A stretch of 64,000 nt of DNA from Cohnella herbarum (lineage in GTDB: Bacteria; Bacillota; Bacilli; Paenibacillales; Paenibacillaceae): NCBI RefSeq assembly GCF_012849095.1, contig NZ_CP051680.1, positions 3,312,501-3,376,500 on the forward strand, given 5' to 3'. Positions 25,967-35,406 of the stretch are shown here, one piece after another. Under the pieces are notes generated by a model, which searched no databases, had not been told where the DNA came from, and saw only the letters and a program-made list of their open reading frames with translations. Numbering within the stretch: position 1 is the first letter of the stretch; each line of letters opens with the position of its first letter. A program made the translations under genes and the position numbers.

Positions 25967-27631
25967 TTATCGCGCCATGACGACACGGTTTCTTCCTTCG
26001 TTCTTCGCTTTGTACAACGCGGAATCCGCGCTGGAAAATACCTCGCGCAAATATTCCTTCGGATCGTCGAACCGGAGGTCCTCGCTCGATTCCGAGAGAA
26101 CGCCCATGCTAATCGTTACGTGTACCTTCTCCGTGCCGGCATCGACCCAATTGTCCCCGACCGCGAGCATGATTCTCTCCGCCAACAGCTCCGATTGTTC
26201 GCGATTCGTATGCGGCAAATAAATCGTAAACTCTTCTCCGCCATACCGAGCCAGAATATCCGTTCTGCGCAGTTTCGTGCGAACGATATCGGCCGTGCTA
26301 CGAATGACTTCGTCACCGACCAAATGTCCGTATTTATCGTTTATCTGCTTGAAATGATCGATATCGAATAGGAAAATAGCAAACGGAATCTGGTATCTCA
26401 TATTGAGCAATACTTCATGCTCCAACTGCTGCATCAAGTACCTGCGGTTAAAGCATCCGGTCAACCCGTCCGTGACCGCCATTTGTTCGAGCTTCTGGTT
26501 GACCCGGAACAATTCTTCCTGAATCGTGATCAGTTCCAGATTCCGCTCGTGCAGCGCCTCGTTCTTCCGATTCATCTCGACGACAAGCTTCCGCAGCTCC
26601 GTGACGTCATGGAACGTAATGATGCGGCCGAGCAACGTTCTTCGATCATCCAACACGGGAGAAATCTGAATGGATACATGCCGTCCCGCGCTTTCTTGCA
26701 AGGAAAACTCCATTTGCATTTTCTCGTAAGGATGATGAAGGTAACGATATAAGAACTCGTACGCTTCCCCCTGCGCTTGCAACGGAGCTAGAAACTTCTC
26801 CATTTCGAACGTTTCGCCTTTGACCGATTGGACGAACGGAGACGCCCCTTTGTTCACTTCGAGCACTTTGCCGTTCTCGTCCACGACGATGATACCCGTC
26901 GTCATATGTTCGAAGATATCCCTCTGAGCCATGCTTAGAATGTCGAACATTCCAAAACGGTAGATCGCGATAACGAAGCACAAGTCGGACAATAGGATAC
27001 CTAACGCCAGCAATCCCGGAATGACCGGCATCCACTGCGCCAATAACACGTTAACGAGCACGTCCAGAAGCCCGAAGCCCGTTAAGACGAACATGCCGAT
27101 TAAAGCGGTTGCAAGCTGTCTCCGCTGATTGATGGAACTAACCGTCTTAAGCGTATGGAACATGCTCATCAACGCGGTGAAGAAGTAAGCGAATTGAATC
27201 AGCACGAGCAACCAGAACAGCGGCCCGTACATCCGATCCAAATAACTTCCCGATACGGGAGACATGAATTGATAGTTGGGATTCCAAAGAGCGCCGACCA
27301 CGCAGATAGCCGCCGGCAATATATAGTAGAGTATTCTGCTAACCTTCAACTGGGCGGCTCGTCCGGTAAGAAAAAAGACGAATAGCAGCCAACCCGGCCC
27401 GAGCATTCCCATCGCTACGAAGGACATGTTAATGAAGAAGAGCTGGACGTCCGGATAATCCGTCAGCTTTACCGCGAATTGGCCTAGAGGCCATAACATC
27501 ATAACAAAGTGAAAGGCCAAATATACTTTGTGCGTCTGGGTAATTCTATTAAAAGCGATTACGCCGATAAACAAAATAAATAGCATCACAAAAAGGATAA
27601 AATCAGTCCATTGTAAGCCCAAGGCATTCAC
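25967..27631 (-). CDS. Membrane diguanylate cyclase: 7TM, PAS, GGDEF
   Basis: The 554-residue protein has seven or eight N-terminal transmembrane segments (about 10-230, HisK_7TM-like), a PAS domain (about 235-350, with ITFHDVTELRK), a short coiled coil, and a C-terminal GGDEF domain (about 385-550). The active site reads ARYGGEEFTIYLP, an active GGEEF form, with DIDHFKQINDKYGH upstream. It should make c-di-GMP from GTP in response to a membrane or PAS-borne signal. The start may be GTG 27631 or the TTG three codons later, which is better placed after AAAGGTG. The c-di-GMP riboswitch lies downstream of its stop. Confidence 0.92.
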   Translation of the reverse strand: MNALGLQWTDFILFVMLFILFIGVIAFNRITQTHKVYLAFHFVMMLWPLGQFAVKLTDYPDVQLFFINMSFVAMGMLGPGWLLFVFFLTGRAAQLKVSRILYYILPAAICVVGALWNPNYQFMSPVSGSYLDRMYGPLFWLLVLIQFAYFFTALMSMFHTLKTVSSINQRRQLATALIGMFVLTGFGLLDVLVNVLLAQWMPVIPGLLALGILLSDLCFVIAIYRFGMFDILSMAQRDIFEHMTTGIIVVDENGKVLEVNKGASPFVQSVKGETFEMEKFLAPLQAQGEAYEFLYRYLHHPYEKMQMEFSLQESAGRHVSIQISPVLDDRRTLLGRIITFHDVTELRKLVVEMNRKNEALHERNLELITIQEELFRVNQKLEQMAVTDGLTGCFNRRYLMQQLEHEVLLNMRYQIPFAIFLFDIDHFKQINDKYGHLVGDEVIRSTADIVRTKLRRTDILARYGGEEFTIYLPHTNREQSELLAERIMLAVGDNWVDAGTEKVHVTISMGVLSESSEDLRFDDPKEYLREVFSSADSALYKAKNEGRNRVVMAR

Positions 27632-27798
27632 CTTTTCAGAAAGTGCTATATTTTAAAAATGGATAAGCTTGTTTGATTTTACCATATCCCAGCTTTTATC
27701 GACAACCGCTTGGCCTTGAAAACTTACATCTTTAATCAAAATTTACGATAATTAAGGGACTTTTTTACCTTATTTTTGTGACCTTAGACGTATTCACT

Positions 27799-28962
27799 TC
27801 ATTGTTTTTCCATAAAAGGTTTAATGCCCATAAAATCCCTAAATTGTGCATACTCCCTTTCGAGCTCCGCGACATCCGTTTTTCCGACTTTTACCGCACG
27901 GATGAGAATGTTTTTCGGCGTGTGCTCCAAATCGATGAATTCCAGCAACTGCGTCCTGTAGCCCGCGATTTCAAGCAAATTGGCCCGAACGGCATCCGTC
28001 ACGAGCGCGGAGAAGCGCTCCTTAAGAAGGCCGTGCTTTAACAGCGGCTTCAAGACGGGTTGCGAGATTTGACGAAACAACTCGTGCTGACAGCAAGGTA
28101 CGGAGAGAATCACGCTCGCTCCCCATCCAATGGCTTTAAGCAATGCGGCGTCCGTAGCCGTATCGCAAGCATGGAGCGTTACGACCATATCGACGGATGA
28201 GTGCCCTTCATAGTCCGAGATATCGCCGACCATGAAGGTCAAGTTGTCCCATTTCAACTCTTCCGCCAGTTTGGAACAAGTCTCGATGACATCCTTCTTG
28301 AGATCCAAACCGATAATGCGAACCGGAAGTTCCTCTTTAATCGCCAGCAGATGGTATAACGCGAAGGTCAGATAAGATTTGCCGCACCCGAAGTCCACGA
28401 TCGTCAACGGTTTGCCGCGAGGCAAGTCGGCTATGACGTCGGACACCATCTCGAGAAAACGATTGATTTGCCTAAACTTATCGTACTTCGCCTTCACGAC
28501 CCGCCCTTCCGACGTCATAACGCCAAGGGAGATCAAGAACGGGATCCGTTCCCCGTCCTGCAAGACATAGGACTTCGTTCGGTTATGCTCTTGCGGCGCT
28601 GCCTCTCTCTTGGTCGTTCTCGAATGAGTAATGAGGGACAGCTCGCCTTTCTTATTCGCTAGAATCTGAACATCGGCCGACGAAGTTTTGAATAGGGCTT
28701 GCTTATACTGCTCCATCGTCGTTTGAAGTTGCTCCCGCACCCGATCGGCGGCTACGTTGTCGTGAAACGCTTTGTTGTGCAGATGACGTTCGAATTGATA
28801 GAACAGTCCCGTCTTCAGCTTGACCGGACGAACCGTCAGCTTCTTCGGAATCTCCTCGTCCTTGCGCCTCGGCGAACTGAATGAGGCTTGTATGAGAGAG
28901 CTTTCGCTCACGATTTCATCTAAAAAAGAGAGCCATTCCCTTGGTTGAGCCTTACCGTTCAT
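27799..28962 (-). CDS. Class I SAM-dependent methyltransferase
   Basis: The 387-residue protein has a roughly 150-residue N-terminal region and a Rossmann methyltransferase domain with motif I VDFGCGKSYLTFALYHLL, an acidic residue in IIGLDLKKD, and LHACDTATDAAL, as in the Methyltransf_32 family. The substrate is unknown (RNA or a small molecule). It starts directly after the stop of the DUF6483-like gene and has AAGGAGAA upstream. Confidence 0.85.
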   Translation of the reverse strand: MNGKAQPREWLSFLDEIVSESSLIQASFSSPRRKDEEIPKKLTVRPVKLKTGLFYQFERHLHNKAFHDNVAADRVREQLQTTMEQYKQALFKTSSADVQILANKKGELSLITHSRTTKREAAPQEHNRTKSYVLQDGERIPFLISLGVMTSEGRVVKAKYDKFRQINRFLEMVSDVIADLPRGKPLTIVDFGCGKSYLTFALYHLLAIKEELPVRIIGLDLKKDVIETCSKLAEELKWDNLTFMVGDISDYEGHSSVDMVVTLHACDTATDAALLKAIGWGASVILSVPCCQHELFRQISQPVLKPLLKHGLLKERFSALVTDAVRANLLEIAGYRTQLLEFIDLEHTPKNILIRAVKVGKTDVAELEREYAQFRDFMGIKPFMEKQ

Positions 28963-29628
28963 TTAAACATTCTCCTTCGTTAGGGCATCCCATTGCCTGC
29001 GCCCTTCTTCCATCTCGCTTCTTGGCATTCCGCCCGCCTCGAGCACGGAATCGTCGCGGGAGGAAAGTCTTTCGTAGAAAGCGGCGCCTTCTTCCGCCGT
29101 GACTTCCCCCTCTTCCCTAAGCTCATATAACAAATCTTCGGCATCCGTGAACTCGCCGTTCGATTCGTGCCACGGCCATAAAGACGATTTCGTCGTCGTA
29201 TCGAGTTCGTAAGGGGAAAGCGCCGCCAGCAATTGCGCTATGCGATCGCGAACGTTCCACTCCGCGACTTCGATTTCCATATCGTTCCGGATCAGATACA
29301 GGTTCAAGCGCAGCGCTTTCTCGTATCTTGGAAGACTATCGTCCGTTTGCCCAAGATCTTCGAGCAGATCCGCCTCTTGCTGCAGGAACGCCGCAACGAC
29401 GGCTACCGATTCGGCGTTCGGATTTCCCGTTACCGATAGCATCGATAATAGATCTTGATCCGATAAGCCGATGGCAAGACGGGACCGAAGCCGCAGTTCT
29501 TTGCCGAGAAACTCGTCGATCAAATCGAGCGCTTCCTTCTGCTTCTTCTGCTCTTTCAGCCCCATAGCCTTTCCGAGTACAAGTCCCGCTTGGGTGAGCA
29601 ATCGAATTAAATAATCGCGTTCAAACAC
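28963..29628 (-). CDS. DUF6483-like protein
   Basis: From the GTG start at 29628 (VFERDYLIRLL) the product has 221 residues, helical with TPR-like character (LPRYEKALRLNLYLI). It resembles DUF6483 proteins of Firmicutes, function unknown. The GTG lies one base after the stop of the hydrolase gene and has GGGGG upstream; an ATG 13 codons earlier lies inside that gene. The C-terminus is acidic. Confidence 0.7.
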   Translation of the reverse strand: MFERDYLIRLLTQAGLVLGKAMGLKEQKKQKEALDLIDEFLGKELRLRSRLAIGLSDQDLLSMLSVTGNPNAESVAVVAAFLQQEADLLEDLGQTDDSLPRYEKALRLNLYLIRNDMEIEVAEWNVRDRIAQLLAALSPYELDTTTKSSLWPWHESNGEFTDAEDLLYELREEGEVTAEEGAAFYERLSSRDDSVLEAGGMPRSEMEEGRRQWDALTKENV

Positions 29629-29629
29629 T

Positions 29630-30427
29630 TCAGATCCCCCTATTCCGTTCCAGAAATTCGCCGACATTTGCCGCGAATGCCTGCGGATTCTCCATCATTC
29701 CCATATGAGCAACGCCCTCAAGCGTAATCTTCGTCACATTGTCTTTCGACACCGGAAATCTTTTGTCCGGCGGAATCACTTCGTCAAGCTCGCCCGCGAG
29801 CAACAGGATAGGAACCTCCAACCGTTCCAGCACATCAACCCGATCTCGCCGGTCTCTCATGCCTAAAGCGCAGCCGGCGGCTCCATCGACGGACGTTCCG
29901 TAACCGATGGCTTTCGCTTTCCCGAGTTGTTCGGACAGGTTTGACCGATGTTCGGCCGTAAACAACTTCGGAACGAGACCGTCCACGAAAGGAACGATTC
30001 CGTCCTGCCTGATCGCGGATGCCGCTTTAAGCCGATTCTCCTTCGCCTGTTCGGTATCGGGGTATGCCGTCGAGTGCGCTAATCCGATCGTACGCAATCG
30101 CTCCGGATACTTCTCCGCGAACGCTAACGCTATGTAACCGCCTAACGAATGTCCGATGAGATCGATTTGCGGTAATTCGAGCTCGTCCATGAGCGCCGCC
30201 AAGTCTTCCGCTAATTTCTCCATGGCATATACGCCCTCTCCGGCCGTCGACTCGCCGTGTCCGCGAAGATCCGGAGCGATAACCCTACCGTGGACCGCCA
30301 GTAAAGGCAACACTTCGTCCCAATAGCTATGGCTTCCGCAAAAACCATGCAGAACGACGATGGGTCGGCCATTTCCCGCTTCAACGTAAGCTAAGGTCGT
30401 ACCCGTGGAAAGTTTAATTTTATTCAT
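29630..30427 (-). CDS. Alpha/beta-hydrolase
   Basis: The 265-residue protein has the oxyanion-loop HGFCGSHSYWD, nucleophile elbow GHSLGGYIAL, a likely acid in LAGELDEVIPPDKR and the catalytic His in GVAHMGMMENP. It is a serine hydrolase of unknown substrate. ATG 30427 fits a GAAGGGG site. It is the first of three nearly abutting genes. Confidence 0.9.
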   Translation of the reverse strand: MNKIKLSTGTTLAYVEAGNGRPIVVLHGFCGSHSYWDEVLPLLAVHGRVIAPDLRGHGESTAGEGVYAMEKLAEDLAALMDELELPQIDLIGHSLGGYIALAFAEKYPERLRTIGLAHSTAYPDTEQAKENRLKAASAIRQDGIVPFVDGLVPKLFTAEHRSNLSEQLGKAKAIGYGTSVDGAAGCALGMRDRRDRVDVLERLEVPILLLAGELDEVIPPDKRFPVSKDNVTKITLEGVAHMGMMENPQAFAANVGEFLERNRGI

Positions 30428-30451
30428 ATCGTACACCCCTTCATATTAGGT

Positions 30452-30967
30452 TCATGTTCGCCACATCCGACCGATCGCTGCCGAGATTTCGTTAGCCATC
30501 CCCATGACGCGATAAAGCGAAGTGGATTGCAAAGTCCAGTAAGGCTTTAAGCTGGTCGCGTTCACGACTCCCGCAATGCTGAACTCCCCTACGGCGCCGA
30601 ATCCTCTATTAACCGATTGCGCCGGGATTAACGGTCCTTGCCTGACCAGATACGCGCCTATATTTTCGGAACGGCCCAAACAAGCGTCTATCGCAATAAT
30701 TGTACCCTTTCCTTCCAAGTTAGACACTATCCGAGGAAGGCTATTCGCGTCGCACGGCTCCTTCAACGTTCCTATGACCCTGGTAAAGCCCTGTTCCTCT
30801 AACAACGTTCCGACCCACGGCCCTAGACTATCCCCCGTCGAGCGATCGGTACCGATGCACAGGAATGTCACTTCTTCCTTCCTATGTATGGCGGCGATTC
30901 GTCCCAAGAAGGCGAACAGCCCTGCCGCATCGACTCGCTCGGCGGATGGCGCAACGCGATCTAACAT
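30452..30967 (-). CDS. yyaC: YyaC-like spore protein (germination-protease-fold)
   Basis: The 171-residue protein shows the DUF1256/YyaC features LCIGTDRSTGDSLGPWVGTLL, GTLKEPCDANSLP and IIAIDACLGRSENIGAYLV. YyaC of Bacillus belongs to the same fold as the spore germination protease GPR and is made in the spore former, though its substrate is unsettled. The ribosome site is AAAGAGGATG. Supports an endospore-forming host. Confidence 0.88.
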   Translation of the reverse strand: MLDRVAPSAERVDAAGLFAFLGRIAAIHRKEEVTFLCIGTDRSTGDSLGPWVGTLLEEQGFTRVIGTLKEPCDANSLPRIVSNLEGKGTIIAIDACLGRSENIGAYLVRQGPLIPAQSVNRGFGAVGEFSIAGVVNATSLKPYWTLQSTSLYRVMGMANEISAAIGRMWRT

Positions 30968-31152
30968 CCTGTCATCCTCTTTCCCGCTTCGATCGGTTCA
31001 TTTCTTTCAGGTTACCATTCCGTCCTTCCGAATGCCACTTTATCGCATATCAAACGTTTTTAGCGGCTGTCCGTTATAGTATGGTACAATGAACAATACA
31101 ATTTACTGTACAATTCACAGCATAACTAATCATGCATGAGAGGAAGTTATCC

Positions 31153-31374
31153 ATGGACTTAAATCAACCGACGCAACAAAACGTCGAATATATGATCGAG
31201 GCGATTAAAACAAAGCTGCGAATGGCAACGGGCGCGGCTATGCAAGCCTCGAGTTTTACCGTCGATAAGTACGAGGATCTTAAAGATATTTACGATATGG
31301 TAAACTCCAAAGAACGATTCAGCATAAGCGAAGTCGAAGCGCTCGTATCCGAGCTTGGCAGATTGCGGGTATAA
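31153..31374 (+). CDS. yfkK: UPF0435 protein YfkK (DUF1128)
   Basis: The 73-residue protein contains MIEAIKTKLRMATGAAM, YEDLKDIYDMVNSK and EVEALVSELGRLRV, close to Bacillus YfkK. Function is unknown. ATG 31153 has AGAGGAAG upstream; an earlier in-frame ATG at 31132 lacks a site. Confidence 0.88.
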   Translation: MDLNQPTQQNVEYMIEAIKTKLRMATGAAMQASSFTVDKYEDLKDIYDMVNSKERFSISEVEALVSELGRLRV

Positions 31375-31397
31375 GCATCGGCGATGAGAATAAGTGG

Positions 31398-31450
31398 ATA
31401 AGAGGCTGCCCAACAAGCGATAAGCTAGGGGGGGCCTCTTTGTTTTTTCC
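31398..31450 (+). terminator. yfkK terminator
   Basis: AAGAGGCTGCCC pairs with GGGGGCCTCTT (one bulge), followed by TGTTTTTTCC, 24 bases after the stop. Confidence 0.75.
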
Positions 31451-31594
31451 GATTTCCCCGCTTCGATGGATTGTCTAGAAATTGATTGCGTTTCCATCGA
31501 AAAAAATGATGCATGTCATGAAAAAGGTTCGCTAACTCGTTCCCCCGCGGCGCTGATATGATGTTTAACAAATATAGAGCGGGGGGCGAAAAAG

Positions 31595-31771
31595 ATGTTG
31601 ATCCAAGAGTATGTTAACTATAAAATATGGGAAAGCAATCAACGGTTGCTCGCAATGCAGCAGAAACACGGTTTGGATGGTTTGGAAGTCGTAGCCATTC
31701 GACCGCGCGTGACCGCAAGGATCATGCGGCTAGTTCGTCTTATCATCGTTAACCTGATCAGACGAACTTAA
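31595..31771 (+). CDS. Small basic protein of unknown function, 58 aa
   Basis: The gene encodes 58 residues from ATG with a GGGGGG-type site upstream. The N-terminus is helical and polar (MLIQEYVNYKIWESNQRLL); the C-terminus is a basic hydrophobic helix (RIMRLVRLIIVNLIRRT) that could bind a membrane. It was not recognised. It ends 38 bases before the LysR gene and could be cotranscribed with it. Confidence 0.55.
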   Translation: MLIQEYVNYKIWESNQRLLAMQQKHGLDGLEVVAIRPRVTARIMRLVRLIIVNLIRRT

Positions 31772-31808
31772 GAGGTTTATCGTGTCGTGAAAGGGGCGAT
31801 GTTATCGC

Positions 31809-32717
31809 GTGGATTTATTATACATGAGATCTTTCTTGGAAGTCGCGCGTTGCCAAAGCTTCACGAAAGCGGCGGAAAACCTCGGATACGTTCAATCCAG
31901 CGTAACCGCGCAAATCCAGAAGTTAGAAAACGAGTACGGAGTCGTGCTATTCGAGCGATACGGGCGCACGATGAAGCTAACCTCGGCAGGAGAGCAGTTG
32001 CGCGAAACTTTCCAGCATATCGTGAAAATGTACGACGATTCCAAGCGGCTTATCGCCCGGCAAGCCAAGGGAAACCTGGAAATCGGTACGATCGAATCGC
32101 TTATGGCCTTCTACCTCCCTCCATTGTTTCACCGTTTTCTGCAAAGCTTCCCGGAAATCAATTTACAAGTCCATCCCGCCCTCGAATCGAACATCCTGCA
32201 ATCCATCAGATCGGGAGAAATAGACTTGGGCATTCTTCTTCACCGACCGTTCATTGACGACGATATCGAATCGATCATTATTCGCAGAGAACCTCTCGTG
32301 CTCGTCGCCAATCCGGGGCATCCCCTTTGCGCGTCAGATCAGGTCAGCGTCGCCGAGTTGGACGGTCAATTTCTCATCGTTACGGAGCAAGGTTGTTCTT
32401 ACCGAGCCGCCTTCGAACGGTTGCTCGGCCAGAATGGCGTCACCTATCATATTCACCATGAGTTCGGCAGCCTTGAAGCCATCAAGCAGTGCGTAAGTTA
32501 TGGACTCGGAATTGCTCTAGTGCCCGAAATATCGGTAGTCCGCGAATTAATCGAACAAAGATTGGTTGCTTTGCCCTTCTCTCATCCCGACATTATTTTC
32601 TATACGCAAGTCATTCATCATAAGAAAAAATGGCTGAATCCCGCCATCCGCCATCTGATCGAATTGTTATCGGAGACGAATAGCGACTTGGCATCCTCTT
32701 CGTTGCTTACCTCCTGA
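31809..32717 (+). CDS. LysR-family transcriptional regulator
   Basis: The 302-residue regulator has an N-terminal HTH (LLYMRSFLEVARCQSFTKAAENLGYVQSSVTAQIQKLE) and a C-terminal periplasmic-binding-like effector domain (about 90-295). The start is GTG with AAAGGGG upstream. The target and effector are unknown. It ends at a bidirectional terminator facing the DUF4380 gene. Confidence 0.93.
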   Translation: MDLLYMRSFLEVARCQSFTKAAENLGYVQSSVTAQIQKLENEYGVVLFERYGRTMKLTSAGEQLRETFQHIVKMYDDSKRLIARQAKGNLEIGTIESLMAFYLPPLFHRFLQSFPEINLQVHPALESNILQSIRSGEIDLGILLHRPFIDDDIESIIIRREPLVLVANPGHPLCASDQVSVAELDGQFLIVTEQGCSYRAAFERLLGQNGVTYHIHHEFGSLEAIKQCVSYGLGIALVPEISVVRELIEQRLVALPFSHPDIIFYTQVIHHKKKWLNPAIRHLIELLSETNSDLASSSLLTS

Positions 32718-32731
32718 AAGCAGCTATAAGA

Positions 32732-32777
32732 GCCAAAACCCGCCTCGCGTCGATCCGCGGGCGGGTTTTACGTTTCA
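32732..32777. terminator. Bidirectional terminator
   Basis: AAAACCCGCC / GGGCGGGTTTT with a Ser-loop-like spacer, between the convergent LysR gene and the galactose operon end. Confidence 0.85.
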
Positions 32778-32803
32778 CGAATCCAAGTCTAACATAACGG
32801 CAA

Positions 32804-33742
32804 CTACCGTGTGACGTAAGGTTGTAACTTGGAGACGGCATCTTCCAAGCCTATCGCCCGCAAGTCCAGCCCCTGGACGACTTGCCACGTCTCCGTATGC
32901 TCAACGGTCGCACCGGAGTCGACCTCTTGCAATTCGCCTAACGTCTCCAGCTCCAACATCAGGCTGTTCGTATACAATTCGAACGATACTCCGAAATCCG
33001 GGTAGTTTCCGCCTGCGACCGGCTTATAGCTTTTGATAAACGTATCCCCGTGGTTGCTGTAAGCTGCCCATCCCGCTTCATTATCGCTACCGAACTTATA
33101 AGGCGTCGGGCCTTCCCCTTGATCGACGATCAATTCCGATTCCGTGAAGGATATTCGGGAATCGTTCAATCGATTATAAGGCCACATAATAAATCTACGA
33201 TTCGGCAGAAGTCCGTTGTCCGCTCCGGTCATCGGGACTACTGCGCGTCCGCCTGCCCCCATAACGGACAATGCCCATGGAGCGAATGAGATCGGCCAAG
33301 CGCCCGTGTTCGTTACGCGATGAACGACCCGGATGGCCGGAGAGGAAATATCCAAGCGAAGCTCGATTTCCTTCCGAACCTGATTCCAACGCTCTTCCTT
33401 CGGACGCAGCACGATCGCACCCTCTCCGGACTTCTCCCAATCGACGGGGTCGTTATCGGGATACGTCGCGCGCGGAATCCGTTCAGGGCTCGTCCATAAA
33501 CGGTGCCCTCCGTAGATGTTCCAGCTCCCGCCGCCAACCGGTACGAATGCATCGCCGCCCTGTTGAATTTCTTGGTTGTCGTCTTCGAAGAAAAGATTAA
33601 CTCCCCCTTGCGAGGAAAGGTGGATGATGCGCGGGCCGAAATCCAAGGTGGCGAGCAGTTCCGCTCTTCCATTGCTCAACGACACGCAGCGCCCCCACTT
33701 GTCATGCTGAACTTCTTGGATCGAAACGTTCGATAGTGACAT
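32804..33742 (-). CDS. DUF4380 mutarotase-fold protein in gal operon
   Basis: The 312-residue beta-rich protein has the layout of DUF4380/galactose-mutarotase-like proteins (WNIYGGHRLWTSPE, RVVHRVTNTGAWPISFAPWALSVM). The position after galK-galE-galT suggests it acts on galactose or a galactoside, perhaps as an aldose epimerase, since no classical galM is present. Catalytic residues were not assigned. There is a 45-base gap to galT. Confidence 0.75.
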   Translation of the reverse strand: MSLSNVSIQEVQHDKWGRCVSLSNGRAELLATLDFGPRIIHLSSQGGVNLFFEDDNQEIQQGGDAFVPVGGGSWNIYGGHRLWTSPERIPRATYPDNDPVDWEKSGEGAIVLRPKEERWNQVRKEIELRLDISSPAIRVVHRVTNTGAWPISFAPWALSVMGAGGRAVVPMTGADNGLLPNRRFIMWPYNRLNDSRISFTESELIVDQGEGPTPYKFGSDNEAGWAAYSNHGDTFIKSYKPVAGGNYPDFGVSFELYTNSLMLELETLGELQEVDSGATVEHTETWQVVQGLDLRAIGLEDAVSKLQPYVTR

Positions 33743-33787
33743 CCGGCTGTTGTTCCCCTCTCCGATAATAAGCGTAGTACGTATGTT

Positions 33788-35392
33788 CTAACGCGATGCG
33801 ATAATCGCCGATGCTCCGAGAAAACGATAGAACGCCGCTCTTCCGCTTTCGGTCCCTTTGTATACTCCGGCGTCTTGCAGGACGGCGTAGAACTTATCCC
33901 CTACGTCCGCTTGAAGCAGCAGTTGAACGGCGGCGTCGGAGCCATCCGTACCGTACAGATCGACCAACGTCCAGATCCAGTCCGCGTGTTTATTCAGCGG
34001 ATGCTCCGGCGCGGCGATCGCCGACTCCTCGTAAGGAGTTCGACCCGTCAGTATGTCCGCGATCTGTCCGAGTTCAAGCTCGAGCCTTCCCGGCAATACC
34101 GCTAACCCCATCACTTCGATCAACCCGATATTTTCCTTCTTGATGTGATGGAGCTCCCGATGAGGATGAAATATGCCGTCCGGGTGCTCCGCGCTAGTCC
34201 GATTGTTCCGGAGAACCAAATCCAGCTCGTATTCCCCGTTATCCTTAACCCTGGCAATCGGCGTTACCGTGTTATGTTCCGTTCGCCCCGAATCTCGATC
34301 GGTATGTGCGAGAATGTCAGCCGAAGGATCGCTGTAACCTCTCCACTTAGCCAGTATGTCTGCGGCAACATTAAGGATGGCCCGACGATTGCTCGAACGT
34401 AAACGAAGTACGGACATCGGCCATTGAACTACGCCCAAAGTGACTTCGGGCTCGGATGAACTGCTCAGCCATTCCAGCACGGGAGCCGTCTCCATCGGGA
34501 ATACATGGCGTCCCCCTTGGAAATGATCGTGGTTCAATATCGACCCGCCCACGATAGGAAGATCGGCGTTGGAGCCGATAAAATAGTGCGGGAATTGCTC
34601 GACGAAATCGAGCAGCCGTTCGAACGTAACCGGAGAAATTTTCATCGGAACATGCTCTCCGCAAAAAATGATGCTGTGCTCGTTATAGTAAACGTACGGC
34701 GAGTACTGGAAAAACCAGGACTCCCCCTGAAGCGAAACCGGCAGAACCCGTAAATTCTGACGAGCGGGATGATCCGGACGACCGGCATAACCGACGTTCT
34801 CTTTGCATAGCAAACATTTCGGATAGTTGGACTGCGGTAACGTCTTAAGCAGGGCGATCTCCTTCGGATCCTTCTCCGGCTTGGATAAGTTAACCGTAAT
34901 CTCTAGCTCTCCGTCGGGGGTACGATGTTTCCAATAACCGTTCTTCCGAATGCGATCCATGCGAATATAATTGGAATCGATATTCAGTTTATAGAACCAA
35001 TCCGTAGCCCTGACAACACCCTCCGCAGCGCTAATACTCTGGAACTGCCGATTCGTCTCGGACGGTCGCGGCATTAATAACCCCATGATCCGGGCGTCGA
35101 ACAGATCCCTGAACGTTAACGTGTCATCCGGTAAAAGCCCCTTCGCGACCGCCGCATCCAATAAAGGTTCCAGCAGCGGAACCGGGCTATCCGGAAGCTT
35201 ATCCGCTTCAACCCGTACGTTTTCCGCCGGCTCCTTAACGACAATCAGATCCAGCAGCGCGTTACGCGCCGCATCGTAATCCAGTCGTTCTATAAGTCCG
35301 TTATGAAGCGCGAAAGCAACCAATTTCTCGATCGCTTCCGCTAGCGAATGTTCGGATGTTGCCGCCGGGATCGATGCGGAATCCTCTTTCAT
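33788..35392 (-). CDS. galT: UDP-glucose-hexose-1-phosphate uridylyltransferase (type 2)
   Basis: The 534-residue enzyme is the Firmicutes-type GalT. It has a C-rich segment (YPKCLLCKENVGYAGRPDHPARQNLR), the HEHSIIF/FCGEHVPMKIS region, SNADLPIVGGSILNHDHFQGG (the catalytic His environment) and HPHRELHHIKKENIGLIEVMGLAVLPGRL. It exchanges uridylyl between UDP-glucose and galactose-1-phosphate. It starts 14 bases after galE with GGGGAGG. Confidence 0.95.
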   Translation of the reverse strand: MKEDSASIPAATSEHSLAEAIEKLVAFALHNGLIERLDYDAARNALLDLIVVKEPAENVRVEADKLPDSPVPLLEPLLDAAVAKGLLPDDTLTFRDLFDARIMGLLMPRPSETNRQFQSISAAEGVVRATDWFYKLNIDSNYIRMDRIRKNGYWKHRTPDGELEITVNLSKPEKDPKEIALLKTLPQSNYPKCLLCKENVGYAGRPDHPARQNLRVLPVSLQGESWFFQYSPYVYYNEHSIIFCGEHVPMKISPVTFERLLDFVEQFPHYFIGSNADLPIVGGSILNHDHFQGGRHVFPMETAPVLEWLSSSSEPEVTLGVVQWPMSVLRLRSSNRRAILNVAADILAKWRGYSDPSADILAHTDRDSGRTEHNTVTPIARVKDNGEYELDLVLRNNRTSAEHPDGIFHPHRELHHIKKENIGLIEVMGLAVLPGRLELELGQIADILTGRTPYEESAIAAPEHPLNKHADWIWTLVDLYGTDGSDAAVQLLLQADVGDKFYAVLQDAGVYKGTESGRAAFYRFLGASAIIASR

Positions 35393-35406
35393 GCCTTTAC
35401 CTCCCC

